A stretch of DNA of 64,000 nt from an uncultured Christensenellaceae bacterium (GCA_910588015.1 CAJUOK010000007.1:8296-72295), one strand, 5' to 3'. Numbered from the stretch's first letter, positions 36,975-45,374 are shown. Notes: generated by a model not told the origin, from the letters alone. Numbers and translations: made by a program.

Positions 36975-37023
36975 ACCCATTACGAAAACTAAAGATAAAT
37001 TTGACAAAATTTTACATTTTGAG

Positions 37024-37824
37024 TTAATCTACTTCTCGCATATAAAAATCGCAATTAAATCTCGAGCCGAGTTTTTCTCCGTCTTTTATAAACTCCCAAA
37101 ACTCGCGCGCCGTTCTTTCCACTTCCGTCAAAGCGTCTAAAGCAAGTTTGTCGAGAGTATTTCTCACTTCGTCGCATTTTTTGTTTTCTTCTTTTTGCAC
37201 CAACACGTCCAATCCCGCCGAGTTGCCGCTTATCTTAAATAAAAATATCAATATCTTCCTTTTGAGCTTGCCTTGAGAAGAAATATATCCCAAATACTTT
37301 TTCCGGTCTTTAAGCGTTTTTTTGACAACTTTGGGCGTCGTGTTCATATATTTTGCAACGACTTCTTGCGTATCCGTATCGTTTATTTGAAAGCGCAAAT
37401 ACTTGTTGTCAAACGGGTCTTCGCCGTATTTCAGCAACAGCTTTCTGTCGTAATCCGTCTCGATAACAAAATGCTTCTCCACACCTTCGGATTGCATCTT
37501 TTCAATAAAAGGATGCATTCTTGAATCGAGAATAAAATGCGTATAGTAGCCCGCAAGATAAGCTATATCGCGTTGGCGATTGCAGCTATCCAAGGCTATC
37601 TGTCTGAAATTTTCAAATTGACTTTTGGCATTTTCGCGGTGCAATTTGGAGCCGTAAGTACGGACTTCGTTCTTTTTATAAGGCTTATAAAAAAACATCA
37701 AATCGCCGCCCGCTGTGCCCAAGTCGTAAAATTTTCTGTTGTTGTCGATTATTTCTTTAAGTTCGGCAGGCAATATGGCTAAACATTTGTCTCCGAATTT
37801 ATAATGCGCAAAAATAGACGGCAT
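37024..37824 (-). CDS. Zinc-dependent phospholipase C family protein
   Basis: 266 residues. It starts PSIFAHYKFGDKCL with the histidine of the family's metal site, then DLGTAGGDLMFFYKPYKK, YLAGYYTHFILDSRMHPFI and the conserved HFVIETDYD. These match PF00882-type proteins. No signal peptide, so an intracellular role is likely. It follows tetR by 12 bases and should share its promoter and regulation. Confidence 0.82.
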   Translation of the reverse strand: MPSIFAHYKFGDKCLAILPAELKEIIDNNRKFYDLGTAGGDLMFFYKPYKKNEVRTYGSKLHRENAKSQFENFRQIALDSCNRQRDIAYLAGYYTHFILDSRMHPFIEKMQSEGVEKHFVIETDYDRKLLLKYGEDPFDNKYLRFQINDTDTQEVVAKYMNTTPKVVKKTLKDRKKYLGYISSQGKLKRKILIFLFKISGNSAGLDVLVQKEENKKCDEVRNTLDKLALDALTEVERTAREFWEFIKDGEKLGSRFNCDFYMREVD

Positions 37825-37836
37825 AATTTACCTCAA

Positions 37837-38409
37837 TCACTTAATCATATCTTTGAGCAAATTTTCAAGATACTCTTTTCTGTCGTCGGAATTACTCAAA
37901 TCCACACCGCAACGCGACTTTATCACGTCAGTGCGTAAAAACGATTGCTCGATTATATAAATCACCCTTGACGCTATCAGATACGCCTTGGAATCGTCGC
38001 AAGAAGGTTTGCAATCCTTTATAATCGGTATATATGCGTCGATAAGCTCTGAAGTCGTATCGTCGTGAGAAGTGTTGCCCAAATCATATATAAGCGCCAC
38101 TTTGGATACGTTGGGCTTGGTATATAGATAATCAAAAGTCATAAGACATAGATAGTTGAGCTTCTCTTTAGGTTTCATAAACGCAAGCGAAGTGCGCACC
38201 TTGTGAAACTCTTCGACTATTGACATAATCATCTTCTTAACGCAACGGTTGACAAGCACTTCTTTAGAACCGAAATGATAGTTGACCAATCCCACTCCGA
38301 TACCCAATCTGCCCGCCAATTCTCTGATAGTCAGCTTTTGAGGGTCGTCTCCCTTTTCCTCGAGTATGGCTATAGCCTCGTCGATAATCGCATCTTTAGT
38401 TACTTTCAT
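37837..38409 (-). CDS. TetR family transcriptional regulator
   Basis: 190 residues from the ATG at 38409 (GGAGAGTGTATT before it). The N-terminal helix-turn-helix is KLTIRELAGRLGIGVGLVNYHFGSKEVLV. The C-terminal domain is ligand-binding type with no recognised ligand. Its promoter carries a TGAACA-C-TGTTCA palindrome just after the -10 box, so self-repression is likely. Copies of the same palindrome before ntpD suggest a second target. Confidence 0.9.
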   Translation of the reverse strand: MKVTKDAIIDEAIAILEEKGDDPQKLTIRELAGRLGIGVGLVNYHFGSKEVLVNRCVKKMIMSIVEEFHKVRTSLAFMKPKEKLNYLCLMTFDYLYTKPNVSKVALIYDLGNTSHDDTTSELIDAYIPIIKDCKPSCDDSKAYLIASRVIYIIEQSFLRTDVIKSRCGVDLSNSDDRKEYLENLLKDMIK

Positions 38410-38426
38410 AATACACTCTCCATATT

Positions 38427-38439
38427 TGAACACTGTTCA
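38427..38439. promoter_or_regulatory. Putative autoregulatory operator of tetR
   Basis: Perfect palindrome TGAACA-C-TGTTCA, five bases after the TATAAT of the tetR promoter, overlapping the predicted transcription start. Confidence 0.75.
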
Positions 38440-38444
38440 GCGAT

Positions 38445-38473
38445 ATTATAGAATATAACCCATTGCTTGTCAA
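38445..38473 (-). promoter_or_regulatory. Promoter of tetR
   Basis: Exact consensus TTGACA, 17-base spacer, TATAAT on the minus strand. Confidence 0.88.
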
Positions 38474-38706
38474 CGTTTTTTAGCTATTTATTACTTTGAA
38501 ATTCATTGTATTTATAAATGCGCATAAGTTTTTGATAAAAATTACTTGATATGTATATTATTAAATAAATTCTCTATTTAATCAATATAGCTATTATTGA
38601 AATATTAATATATTATAAAATTTTTGTTTAAAACAATATTTTACGGCAAAAATATCTAAAGGAAAAATTAAAAAAATATTTTTAAAAAAATTTTGTCGCA
38701 AAAGTA
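38474..38706. other. Very AT-rich spacer with A/T tracts
   Basis: No gene is seen. The last 60 bases are runs of A and T that sit directly before the -35 box of the plus-strand peptide gene, as an UP element would. Confidence 0.5.
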
Positions 38707-38735
38707 TTGACAATACAATATTTCAATGCTAGTAT
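38707..38735 (+). promoter_or_regulatory. Promoter of the small peptide gene
   Basis: Exact -35 TTGACA, 17-base spacer, extended -10 TGCTAGTAT on the plus strand, preceded by long A/T tracts. Confidence 0.75.
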
Positions 38736-38767
38736 ATAGGCGAAAATAAAAAAAGGAGGTAATCGAA

Positions 38768-38836
38768 ATGAAAAAAATATGGAATGAATGGAAAAAATAT
38801 GTAGCAAAATATGGCTTAAACTTTAAAATTTGGTAA
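38768..38836 (+). CDS. 22-residue cationic, tryptophan-rich peptide
   Basis: The ATG at 38768 follows an ideal ribosome site (AAAGGAGGT, seven-base spacing). The peptide begins MKKIWNEWKKYVAKYG and ends in Trp22. It has six Lys, one Glu, three Trp and two Tyr, net charge about +5, with aromatic and aliphatic residues at positions 4, 5, 8, 11, 12, 15, 19 and 22 that would line one face of a helix. The KYVAKYG core resembles the KYIAKYG segment of the leaderless bacteriocin aureocin A53 (about 50 residues). No export, immunity or processing gene is adjacent. It might be a secreted peptide, a toxin or a regulator. Confidence 0.7.
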   Translation: MKKIWNEWKKYVAKYGLNFKIW

Positions 38837-38864
38837 TCGGGAAAATTATTGAGAAAGTTTAAGC
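38814..38864 (+). other. Stem-loop joining the peptide ORF end and its 3' UTR
   Basis: GCTTAAACTTT (38814-38824, within the last codons) pairs perfectly with AAAGTTTAAGC (38854-38864). The 29-base loop contains the stop codon. Such structures are common in small toxin and dual-function RNAs. Confidence 0.6.
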
Positions 38865-38890
38865 AAATTTCACATCGGAGAATTATGAGG

Positions 38891-38916
38891 CAATGCGAAA
38901 GCATTGTATTTTTTTT
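38891..38916 (+). terminator. Terminator of the small peptide gene
   Basis: CAATGC / GCATTG closed by a GAAA tetraloop, followed by TATTTTTTTT on the plus strand. Confidence 0.85.
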
Positions 38917-38987
38917 GCCCTTTTATTAAATTATACTTTTATTTTCCTCATTCAAATGATATAATTAAAAAACAGGAACAAATATTT

Positions 38988-39434
38988 ATGATACACGCCA
39001 ACGTCAAAAATAACGATTTTTATAAGCACATAGACGATAAAATAGCATTGTGTCTTGAAAAGAGCACAACTCTCGACGAAAATACGCCTTGCGGCAAATA
39101 CGTTTTAAGCGAAGATATTTACGTCAACGTCACGCAGTATACTCCCAAACCTGCCGAAGGTGCAAACGCGGAAACGCATAACTACTATGCTGACATACAA
39201 CTCATACTTTCGGGAGAAGAATATATAGGATACGCCAAAACCTCTTTGCTTTCCCCTATCACCGATTACGACGCAAATAACGATATACGATTTTGGCAAG
39301 GAAAACTCGCATTGATTGCTATGCAAAAAGGCGATTGGACGTTGTTTATGCCAGGCGAAGCCCACGCTCCGGGATTGACAAAAAGTCAAGGCGACGTCAA
39401 AAAAGCGATTTTTAAAATTAAATACGGTAAATAA
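38988..39434 (+). CDS. YhcH/YjgK/YiaL family protein
   Basis: 148 residues from the ATG at 38988 (CAGGAACAAATATTT before it). THNYYADIQLILSGEEYIGY and LFMPGEAHAPGL supply the cupin-like histidine and glutamate ligands of the family. Members are linked with sialic acid or other sugar catabolism as anomerases or isomerases. It converges on the GH95 fucosidase, and both may serve host- or plant-glycan use. Confidence 0.9.
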   Translation: MIHANVKNNDFYKHIDDKIALCLEKSTTLDENTPCGKYVLSEDIYVNVTQYTPKPAEGANAETHNYYADIQLILSGEEYIGYAKTSLLSPITDYDANNDIRFWQGKLALIAMQKGDWTLFMPGEAHAPGLTKSQGDVKKAIFKIKYGK

Positions 39435-39466
39435 GATTCCTTTAAGGCAATTATTGATATAAAATG

Positions 39467-39497
39467 AAAATGCAAGTTTTTCAACTTGCATTTTTTA
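39467..39497. terminator. Terminator between yhcH and the fucosidase gene
   Basis: AAAATGCAAGTT / AACTTGCATTTT, 12 perfect pairs around TTTC, with T/A tracts outside. It can serve both strands. Confidence 0.85.
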
Positions 39498-39519
39498 CGC
39501 TTTGTTTTTATTATAATAT

Positions 39520-41877
39520 TTAAGACTTTTTCTTGCAAACGCGATAAACGTGTCCCTTTACGCATTGCCAAGATATAATATTGCCGTCGCGCGTAATCTC
39601 GACTTCTTTGACGTTGCCGTCAGTGACTTTGACCTCGTTGTCGACTTGGAGTTTGAATTCTCCGTCAACGGAACTGTGAACGCTGACTTCTTTCCAGTCT
39701 CCGTTTTTCCAATTGAAATCTACGGAAAAGCCGCCTCTTACGCACAGTCCTCTGACCGAACCCTCCGACCACAATTTGGGAAGCGTAGGCAAAAGTCTCA
39801 CCGCTTTGCCGTGACTGTGAACGAGCATTTCGCAAACGCCTGCTGAATATCCGAAATTGCCGTCTATTTGGAATGGCGGATGCGTATCCCAAAGATTTTG
39901 ATATATATTATTATTAATAAGTCTTTCTACCAATTTATAAGCTCGGTCGCCGTCATAAAGTCTTGCCCACAGACACAGTCTCAACGCTGTCGCCCACCCC
40001 GTAGACCTATCGCCTCTGTCCTCTAGCGAAACTTTGGTTGCGGCAAGCCATCCGTCGTCGCCTTCTTCATATAAAGCGCAAGGATAAAGTCCCATAAGGT
40101 GAGAAACGTGTCTGTGTCTTTTTAGCCCGACGGAGCCGAGTTCTTTTTCGTGGTACCACTCGAGTATTTGATTGCTTTCGCCTATGACTATAGGGTCAAG
40201 CTTTGACATAGTTTCTTTCCATTGTTCGACTTTTTCTGCGTCAACTCCCAATTTGGTTGCCGCGTCTACAGCGTCGGCATACAGCTGCCACAAAAATACC
40301 TGTTCGTATACGTTGCCGTGCGTAATAGGTCCGTGTTCGGGAGAATAGCAAGGCGACGTAACCCATCTTTCTCCGCTCTTATCGAGCAAAGCGTCATAAG
40401 TCAGCGTAGCTTCTTTTAACATAGGATAAATCTGCTTCAACCAACTTTCTTTAGCTCCGAACAAATACATCTCATACGCGTTGTGCAATATCCAAGCCGG
40501 CGCAGCCGCAGACCATCCCCAACGGAATTCCCAACCGGGACAAGTCCAACCGAACGGCGTGTTTTGCGTGTGATACAAATATCCCGATTCGCTTTTGCCG
40601 TCGCCTATTCCGCAATACGTCATAGCCGTAATTCTGCCCGGCTTACGCAATGACTCCAAATATTTTACGAGCGGCATTCCGCAATCCAACAATCCCGCTA
40701 TGGGAGCTATCCAATAATTCATTTGCAGATTTATGTTGAGATGATAGTCGCTCGACCACGCAGGAGAATCGCTGCAGTTCCATATACCTTGCAAATTGTT
40801 GGGAAGAACGTCGTCTTTTCTGGACGAAGAAAGCATCAAATATCTTCCGTATGCAAACAGTAACTGTTCTACCCATTTTTTATCGTTGACGTTGGCTCTC
40901 GAATAAATCTTGAGAAGTCTGTCAGTCGGAATCTGCGGCTCTTTTACGTTTAGAGAAAAGTCCATAGAAGAATATGCGGCGCTCCAATCTGCAGCGTGAT
41001 TTTCTTTAAGCTTTAAGACTCCCTTTCTCGCCGCGCTGTCTGCAATCGACGAAGTTTCGGCTTTTAATTCTTCAAAACCTTTTCCGTTGCGATAACTTGG
41101 ATATTCGTCGGCATAATCTGTCTTATAAGTAAAAATCAAAGCGGTGCGAGTAGCGTTTTTGACTTTCCAGCCTTTATCATCCACCATAATCTCGCCGTTG
41201 GAAATTATTCTGCACGACATAACATATTTTAAAGCGTTGTCGTTCAGTTCACCCTGCATTGACATAGAAGTTTTGTCAACGCTGTATGATTCTTTGCCGT
41301 CCACACGGCTTTCCCACGTTATGTCCCAATCGCACAAAACTGCGCTTATCTGTTCTATAACCGCCACTTTATCAGGATATGACACGAATGCACTTCGAGC
41401 AAATCTCTCGCTGCTCTGTCTCCATATGGCGTTGGCTTCGGCTTTTTCAAAATCCAGCGAAAAACTATAGTTCTCAACCTTCTTTTTCTTTGAACGTATA
41501 TGCCATACGCCCGCGCATTGATAACTCCCGTATCCGTCCGTATCGCCCACAAGCTTTTGACACAACTCGTCGGCAACCTCTCCGTTTTTAAGCTGTTGTC
41601 TCGCTTGGACAAAGACGTCCTTCATCTTCGTTCCGTCAGAGGTAGCGTCTATGTTTCCGCCATTGTAATTAGGTCGTTTTGGAGAAGGTCCACCGGTCCA
41701 AAGAGTCTTTTCGTTGACGGTAACACACTCGTCGTAAGGCTCTCCCACCAACGAAATTCCCAACATACCGTTGCCAAGAGGTAAAGCCTGTTGCTGCCAC
41801 TTATTTTGCGCTTTGTCAACACGCTGTCCGCCTATTACCCGTCTCTTTGACGCAGGTTTGCTATACCAAATCCTCAT
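39520..41877 (-). CDS. Glycoside hydrolase family 95 (alpha-L-fucosidase type)
   Basis: 785 residues with no signal peptide, so it probably acts in the cytoplasm on imported oligosaccharides. The N-terminal domain opens LPLGNGMLGISLVGEPYDE. In the (alpha/alpha)6 barrel, HLNINLQMNYW holds the paired catalytic Asn, CYSPEHGPI the acid Glu, HRHVSHLMGLYP a further family motif and QIDGNFGYSAG the Asp. The C-terminal beta domain starts about residue 690. GH95 enzymes remove alpha-1,2-fucose or related sugars by inversion. Ribosome site GAGGACGGGT. Confidence 0.92.
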   Translation of the reverse strand: MRIWYSKPASKRRVIGGQRVDKAQNKWQQQALPLGNGMLGISLVGEPYDECVTVNEKTLWTGGPSPKRPNYNGGNIDATSDGTKMKDVFVQARQQLKNGEVADELCQKLVGDTDGYGSYQCAGVWHIRSKKKKVENYSFSLDFEKAEANAIWRQSSERFARSAFVSYPDKVAVIEQISAVLCDWDITWESRVDGKESYSVDKTSMSMQGELNDNALKYVMSCRIISNGEIMVDDKGWKVKNATRTALIFTYKTDYADEYPSYRNGKGFEELKAETSSIADSAARKGVLKLKENHAADWSAAYSSMDFSLNVKEPQIPTDRLLKIYSRANVNDKKWVEQLLFAYGRYLMLSSSRKDDVLPNNLQGIWNCSDSPAWSSDYHLNINLQMNYWIAPIAGLLDCGMPLVKYLESLRKPGRITAMTYCGIGDGKSESGYLYHTQNTPFGWTCPGWEFRWGWSAAAPAWILHNAYEMYLFGAKESWLKQIYPMLKEATLTYDALLDKSGERWVTSPCYSPEHGPITHGNVYEQVFLWQLYADAVDAATKLGVDAEKVEQWKETMSKLDPIVIGESNQILEWYHEKELGSVGLKRHRHVSHLMGLYPCALYEEGDDGWLAATKVSLEDRGDRSTGWATALRLCLWARLYDGDRAYKLVERLINNNIYQNLWDTHPPFQIDGNFGYSAGVCEMLVHSHGKAVRLLPTLPKLWSEGSVRGLCVRGGFSVDFNWKNGDWKEVSVHSSVDGEFKLQVDNEVKVTDGNVKEVEITRDGNIISWQCVKGHVYRVCKKKS

Positions 41878-42063
41878 ACCCGTCCTCTGAATTGCCTCCC
41901 GAATCGTACATATTCACTATAGCAATCTCAAATAAAATCGTGTTTATTATACCATATTTTCGTTGAGCTATCAAGATATTGAGCAATAAAAATTTTGTTA
42001 TAATTTTTGCTTATATATTTGTTTTATTCGCAAATAATGATAATTTAATTAATCCTTAATACT

Positions 42064-42411
42064 TCAGAAAATTCGTTCGCCCAAATACTTGTCGTGCGGA
42101 ACCAACAAACATTTATCTATAGATTTCCAATAGCTGTCGTATAGATTTTTTTGCGCTAATCCATAACTTTCCTTCGTGTCAAATTCCCAATAAAGCATAT
42201 ATTTGACGCTTTTCACTATCTTTGTTATTTCGTGAGGAGGAAGTCCCTCTTTGATTTGCGGCATATCGATAAGATAACCTCTTTTGATTAAGCTGACCGT
42301 CAGTACACCTTTTTGTTTCTCCAAAAAACTTTTTGCTTCTTGCATCAAAACTTCAAACTCTTGCGCTTTTTGCGGCTTTACTTGATAAATACATATTTCT
42401 GTAAATGACAT
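42064..42411 (-). CDS. ABM-like dimeric alpha-beta barrel protein
   Basis: 115 residues. TEICIYQVKPQKAQEFEVLMQEAKSFL followed by the strand KYMLYWEFDTKESYGLAQKN fits the ferredoxin-like fold of antibiotic biosynthesis monooxygenase (ABM)-type proteins. No catalytic residue can be assigned. Ribosome site GGAGAGATAAT. It forms a pair with the gene upstream. Confidence 0.6.
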   Translation of the reverse strand: MSFTEICIYQVKPQKAQEFEVLMQEAKSFLEKQKGVLTVSLIKRGYLIDMPQIKEGLPPHEITKIVKSVKYMLYWEFDTKESYGLAQKNLYDSYWKSIDKCLLVPHDKYLGERIF

Positions 42412-42447
42412 AATATTATCTCTCCATACTTTGCAAATAGTTTTGTA

Positions 42448-42816
42448 TTATAAATTAATTCTGCCTATTATCTTTCTATAAAATTTATTACTCATAAGCA
42501 TATCTTTGATTGATGGGAATTTGCAATTGCAAAGTTTTTCGCAAAGCTTCAAAACCTCGTCGCTTTCAAAATTTTTTACTTCATATCTGCGCATACCGTC
42601 TTTTAACTTAAAAATAAATATCAACTCATTATCTTCAGTCAAATACTCGTTCCAATAATCTATATCCAAATTCTCTGTAATAAACTCTTCCCATACTCTT
42701 GCCTTATCCCTTGGAAATTTAACTTTATAATCTTCTCCGCATTTCTTTATTTTGAATCCTTGTTTTTTCAAATCGCAAATTTGCTTTCCGATTCCCATAG
42801 CATAAGAATAATTCAT
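42448..42816 (-). CDS. Hypothetical protein
   Basis: 122 residues, no family recognised. Rich in Lys, Asp and Glu; no signal peptide or membrane segment. The N-terminal part (CDLKKQGFKIKKCGEDYKVKFP) suggests alternating strands. A good ribosome site (TAGGAGATAAAT) supports it as a real gene. Confidence 0.6.
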   Translation of the reverse strand: MNYSYAMGIGKQICDLKKQGFKIKKCGEDYKVKFPRDKARVWEEFITENLDIDYWNEYLTEDNELIFIFKLKDGMRRYEVKNFESDEVLKLCEKLCNCKFPSIKDMLMSNKFYRKIIGRINL

Positions 42817-42880
42817 ATTTATCTCCTAAATATATTGTAATATAATTAATCGACAATAGCAATTATTACGACCACCCAAA

Positions 42881-42910
42881 AAATATACGGCAATAAAATG
42901 CCGTATATTT
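42881..42910 (-). terminator. Terminator-like hairpin after the tRNA-Glu remnant
   Basis: AAATATACGGCA / TGCCGTATATTT, 12 perfect pairs, followed by TTTGGG on the minus strand. It stands to the remnant as the 43056 hairpin stands to the true tRNA. Confidence 0.6.
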
Positions 42911-42911
42911 T

Positions 42912-42985
42912 TGGTGACTCCACGGGGATATTGGCTCACGCCAAGATTTTCGCATACGCTTAAATGCGAACCGCTTAATTTGTTA
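42912..42985 (-). pseudogene. tRNA-Glu remnant or tRNA-like element
   Basis: Bases 42909-42929 are identical to the 3' end of tRNA-Glu at 43091-43111, including the encoded CCA. The D-arm piece AAGCGGTT lies 57 bases away, against 55 in the true gene. Between them are two new hairpins (CGCAT/ATGCG and TTGGC/GCCAA) in the places of the anticodon and T arms. The 5' acceptor strand is not found, so it should not be a working tRNA. Confidence 0.55.
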
Positions 42986-43055
42986 CAATTTTTCGCAATA
43001 CTACTCTATCGTGGGTAAATAATAAGCGAGCCGGTTCTCATCTCCTTATGAAACA

Positions 43056-43093
43056 CGCAAAAAAACAAGTCCTCGATTGAGGACTTGTTTTTT
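43056..43093 (-). terminator. Terminator of tRNA-Glu
   Basis: AACAAGTCCTC / GAGGACTTGTT with loop GATT and T-tracts on both sides, directly after the CCA. Confidence 0.88.
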
Positions 43094-43168
43094 TGGTGAC
43101 TCCACGGGGATTCGAACCCCGGTAGCAGGCGTGAGAGGCCTGAGTCTTAACCGCTTGACCATGGAGCC
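43094..43168 (-). tRNA. tRNA-Glu (anticodon CTC), CCA encoded
   Basis: Acceptor GGCTCCA pairs with TGGAGTC (one G-T pair). Anticodon stem CAGGC/GCCTG with loop CTCTCAC gives anticodon CTC, reading GAG. T-loop GGTTCGAATCC. 72 bases without CCA. Confidence 0.97.
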
Positions 43169-43186
43169 TTATTCAATTGCTTTATA

Positions 43187-43215
43187 ATATTAACATAATA
43201 ATTTAAGACTGTCTA
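43187..43215 (-). promoter_or_regulatory. Promoter of tRNA-Glu
   Basis: TAGACA, 17-base spacer, extended -10 TGTTAATAT on the minus strand. Confidence 0.6.
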
Positions 43216-43291
43216 TTGTTTTTTATATATTTTTTGTTTTGCAAGCAAAATTATAAACTACATATTAATTTTTTTCCGACTCTTAAATGAA

Positions 43292-43320
43292 TTGACAAAC
43301 AATAACATATGATATATATT
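43292..43320 (+). promoter_or_regulatory. Promoter of tRNA-Arg
   Basis: Exact -35 TTGACA, 17-base spacer, TATATT on the plus strand, giving a 5' leader of about 48 bases. Confidence 0.65.
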
Positions 43321-43374
43321 TATTGTGTTAAACATTTAAAAAGTTTTCAAATAATACGTTCTCTAAACAGATAT

Positions 43375-43449
43375 GTTTCCGTAGTTCAATGGATAGAATA
43401 AGCCCCTCCTAAGGGCTAGATTCGGGTTCGACTCCCGGCGGGAACACCA
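43375..43449 (+). tRNA. tRNA-Arg (anticodon CCT), CCA encoded
   Basis: Acceptor GTTTCCG pairs with CGGGAAC (one T-G pair); anticodon stem AGCCC/GGGCT with loop CTCCTAA gives anticodon CCT, reading AGG. T-loop GGTTCGACTCC. Discriminator A, then CCA. Confidence 0.96.
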
Positions 43450-43482
43450 AAACTATTTGCATTTTTCAAAAAAATAAGATTT

Positions 43483-43965
43483 TTAATTCTTCCAAGTACC
43501 GTATTCAAGAGAGCAAAAAATCATACTGAAAAACACGCAATAGAGATAGTATATTATAATTAATATCAACAAGAACATTAAGGCATATTGCTTATTTTTA
43601 AATAATTTAATTGCTAACAAAAAAGCAAATATTAAGGATAGAATACTGCTAACCGTTGCGATTATATAAGTAGCCAGACAATATGTTGAAATTACGTAGA
43701 CAACAAATGCCAAAAACTGAATACCAAAAAGAAACAGATAGTTTTTTTGTTTTTCATTAGATTTCAATAAATTAGAAAGGCATACTCCGTAAAATGCAAA
43801 CAACACAAACCACGCGATGATAACGAATACCTTATGCAACGTATCGGCGCTATATAGCCAATTCTGAAAATAGCGTCCTTGAAAAACAATTATACTTAAA
43901 ATCAAACACGTTAAGCAGGTTATTAAAATCGAATATGATTTGCGTCTAATGCTTTGAGATTTCAT
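43483..43965 (-). CDS. Multi-pass membrane protein, possibly TspO/MBR-like
   Basis: 160 residues with five hydrophobic segments (about 13-30, 45-64, 76-92, 95-120, 128-150). The layout, LFGIQFLAF in the third helix and a C-terminus ending YGTWKN recall the TspO/MBR family, which binds tetrapyrroles, but most of the family's tryptophans are missing. Identity is uncertain. Ribosome site weak (AGGTAACATT). Confidence 0.5.
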   Translation of the reverse strand: MKSQSIRRKSYSILITCLTCLILSIIVFQGRYFQNWLYSADTLHKVFVIIAWFVLFAFYGVCLSNLLKSNEKQKNYLFLFGIQFLAFVVYVISTYCLATYIIATVSSILSLIFAFLLAIKLFKNKQYALMFLLILIIIYYLYCVFFSMIFCSLEYGTWKN

Positions 43966-44146
43966 AATGTTACCTATACTTAAATATATTTATTTAATTG
44001 ACCAGTTAATCATAATTATGAATTTCACTTTGTATTTATGCTGCGTTTACGACGGTTTAGTCAGCTATATATCGATTGTAATTGATGACGTTTACAAACT
44101 AAAGAATTAACCGCGAATCTTTTAGTAGCAATCATCCGCTTTTATC

Positions 44147-44731
44147 TTATTTGTGCGCAAGCCATTTGCAATCGGAAAGTTCCATATCGGTAAATACCGC
44201 TTTAAATGACGATTCTTCTGGCGAACAGGCGTATATGCCGAATTTAATTTCTCCGTTGCCTTCCCACATATGACAGATACGCATTTGATTAAATTCAACG
44301 CCGTCATATGAACATTCTATGCAATAATCCGACTCTCTTCTGCTCAGGCGATACCACATTGTTTTGACTTTTGCGTCAATATCGGTAGTAGCCCAATCGG
44401 AATAGCCGTGATTTGTTACAACGCTCCCTAGCCTTTGAATATTTTCGTTTTCAAACTCTATTGACGCTTTCAGCCAATTTTCGCTGTCGAGATACATAAC
44501 TATTCCGCATTGGTCAAAACGCTTTTTGCTGTCGAATTGCGTTTTAACAGTAAATGAAAAATATTTTTCTTCGGATGAAATCTGCAATACGGGAGCATTA
44601 TCGTTTCTAAAGCCGTAATAAGTTCTTTGCCACAAATCCGTATTCGGTTCTGTAAATATTCCTACGCCTTCGTTTGTTATTTTGTACTTTTGCGGAGGTC
44701 GAGTCCATTTGAAATCAGATATGTCTATCAT
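44147..44731 (-). CDS. DUF1349 family protein
   Basis: 194 residues forming a concanavalin-like beta-sandwich: DLWQRTYYGFRNDNAPVLQ, FDQCGIVMYLDSENWLKASIEFEN, TMWYRLSRRESDYCIECSYDG and KFGIYACSPEESSFKAVFTDM are the family blocks. Cytosolic; some relatives bind carbohydrate. Ribosome site AGAGGTAAAATTAT. Single gene. Confidence 0.88.
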   Translation of the reverse strand: MIDISDFKWTRPPQKYKITNEGVGIFTEPNTDLWQRTYYGFRNDNAPVLQISSEEKYFSFTVKTQFDSKKRFDQCGIVMYLDSENWLKASIEFENENIQRLGSVVTNHGYSDWATTDIDAKVKTMWYRLSRRESDYCIECSYDGVEFNQMRICHMWEGNGEIKFGIYACSPEESSFKAVFTDMELSDCKWLAHK

Positions 44732-44798
44732 ATAATTTTACCTCTCTATCAAATGATTATTAAAATAGCGTAGCGCAAATCGCACGGTGAATTATCGC

Positions 44799-45374
44799 TT
44801 ATGCAATTTGCGTAACTCTGCACCTACTGCATAAAGGATACGTCGCCAAAAAATTGGAAATCTTTGTTCGCATAGTAGTAAACGATACGCTGTAAAAATA
44901 CAAAGCCGTTTCGGTATCTCCCTGCCAATAGCTGTAAAGTATAGGCGGAGTTTCCAGCAACTTGAAAATCTGCTCGACAACATAATCTATATTGCAATTC
45001 TTATAGACTTCCGCAGGCAAATCGACGCCGTTGAGATAAATTCCAATTCCCTCCATATGCCCTAAAGAGTATTGCAAATCAGGTTTGCCGTCTTTATAAA
45101 CTATAAGCTTGGTCCCCTTGGCAAAAGGTATATGTCTCAAAAGCTCTACAAGATTTTCGACCTGACCTTCGTAACAATCTATATTAATATCGCAATTGGC
45201 GATTCCGCCGTCTTTGAAAAACGTCGAACCTCCGCCAACTACCTGTCCTATCTTTTCCTTTTTTAAAATCGACTGAAGGCGTTCTTCATAATATTCGACT
45301 CTGTGTTCGGGTTGTAATCTCTCGTTGATATGCAACGTGGTGATTATCACGCTCTTCTTATTAAAAAGTCCCAT
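44799..45374 (-). CDS. Unknown protein coupled to a MreB-like gene
   Basis: 191 residues, no family recognised. It has VITTLHINERLQPEHRVEYYEERLQ, a Gly-rich stretch (GQVVGGGSTFFKDGG) and no signal peptide or strong membrane segment. Strong ribosome site (GTAGGAGGGG). It lies 21 bases downstream of the MreB-like gene, where mreC and mreD would be expected. Confidence 0.65.
   Translation of the reverse strand: MGLFNKKSVIITTLHINERLQPEHRVEYYEERLQSILKKEKIGQVVGGGSTFFKDGGIANCDINIDCYEGQVENLVELLRHIPFAKGTKLIVYKDGKPDLQYSLGHMEGIGIYLNGVDLPAEVYKNCNIDYVVEQIFKLLETPPILYSYWQGDTETALYFYSVSFTTMRTKISNFLATYPLCSRCRVTQIA

Noticed and set aside
38768..38916. Trp attenuator leader peptide for yhcH
   Set aside because: The three Trp codons are scattered, there is no alternative antiterminator pairing with the terminator, and yhcH is not an amino-acid gene.
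38707..38916. Antisense RNA typical of a type I toxin-antitoxin pair
   Set aside because: No convincing minus-strand promoter could be seen opposite the peptide gene.
38889..38933. Second tiny ORF (14 codons) after the 22-residue peptide
   Set aside because: Its ATG is followed at once by the terminator hairpin, so most of it would not be transcribed.
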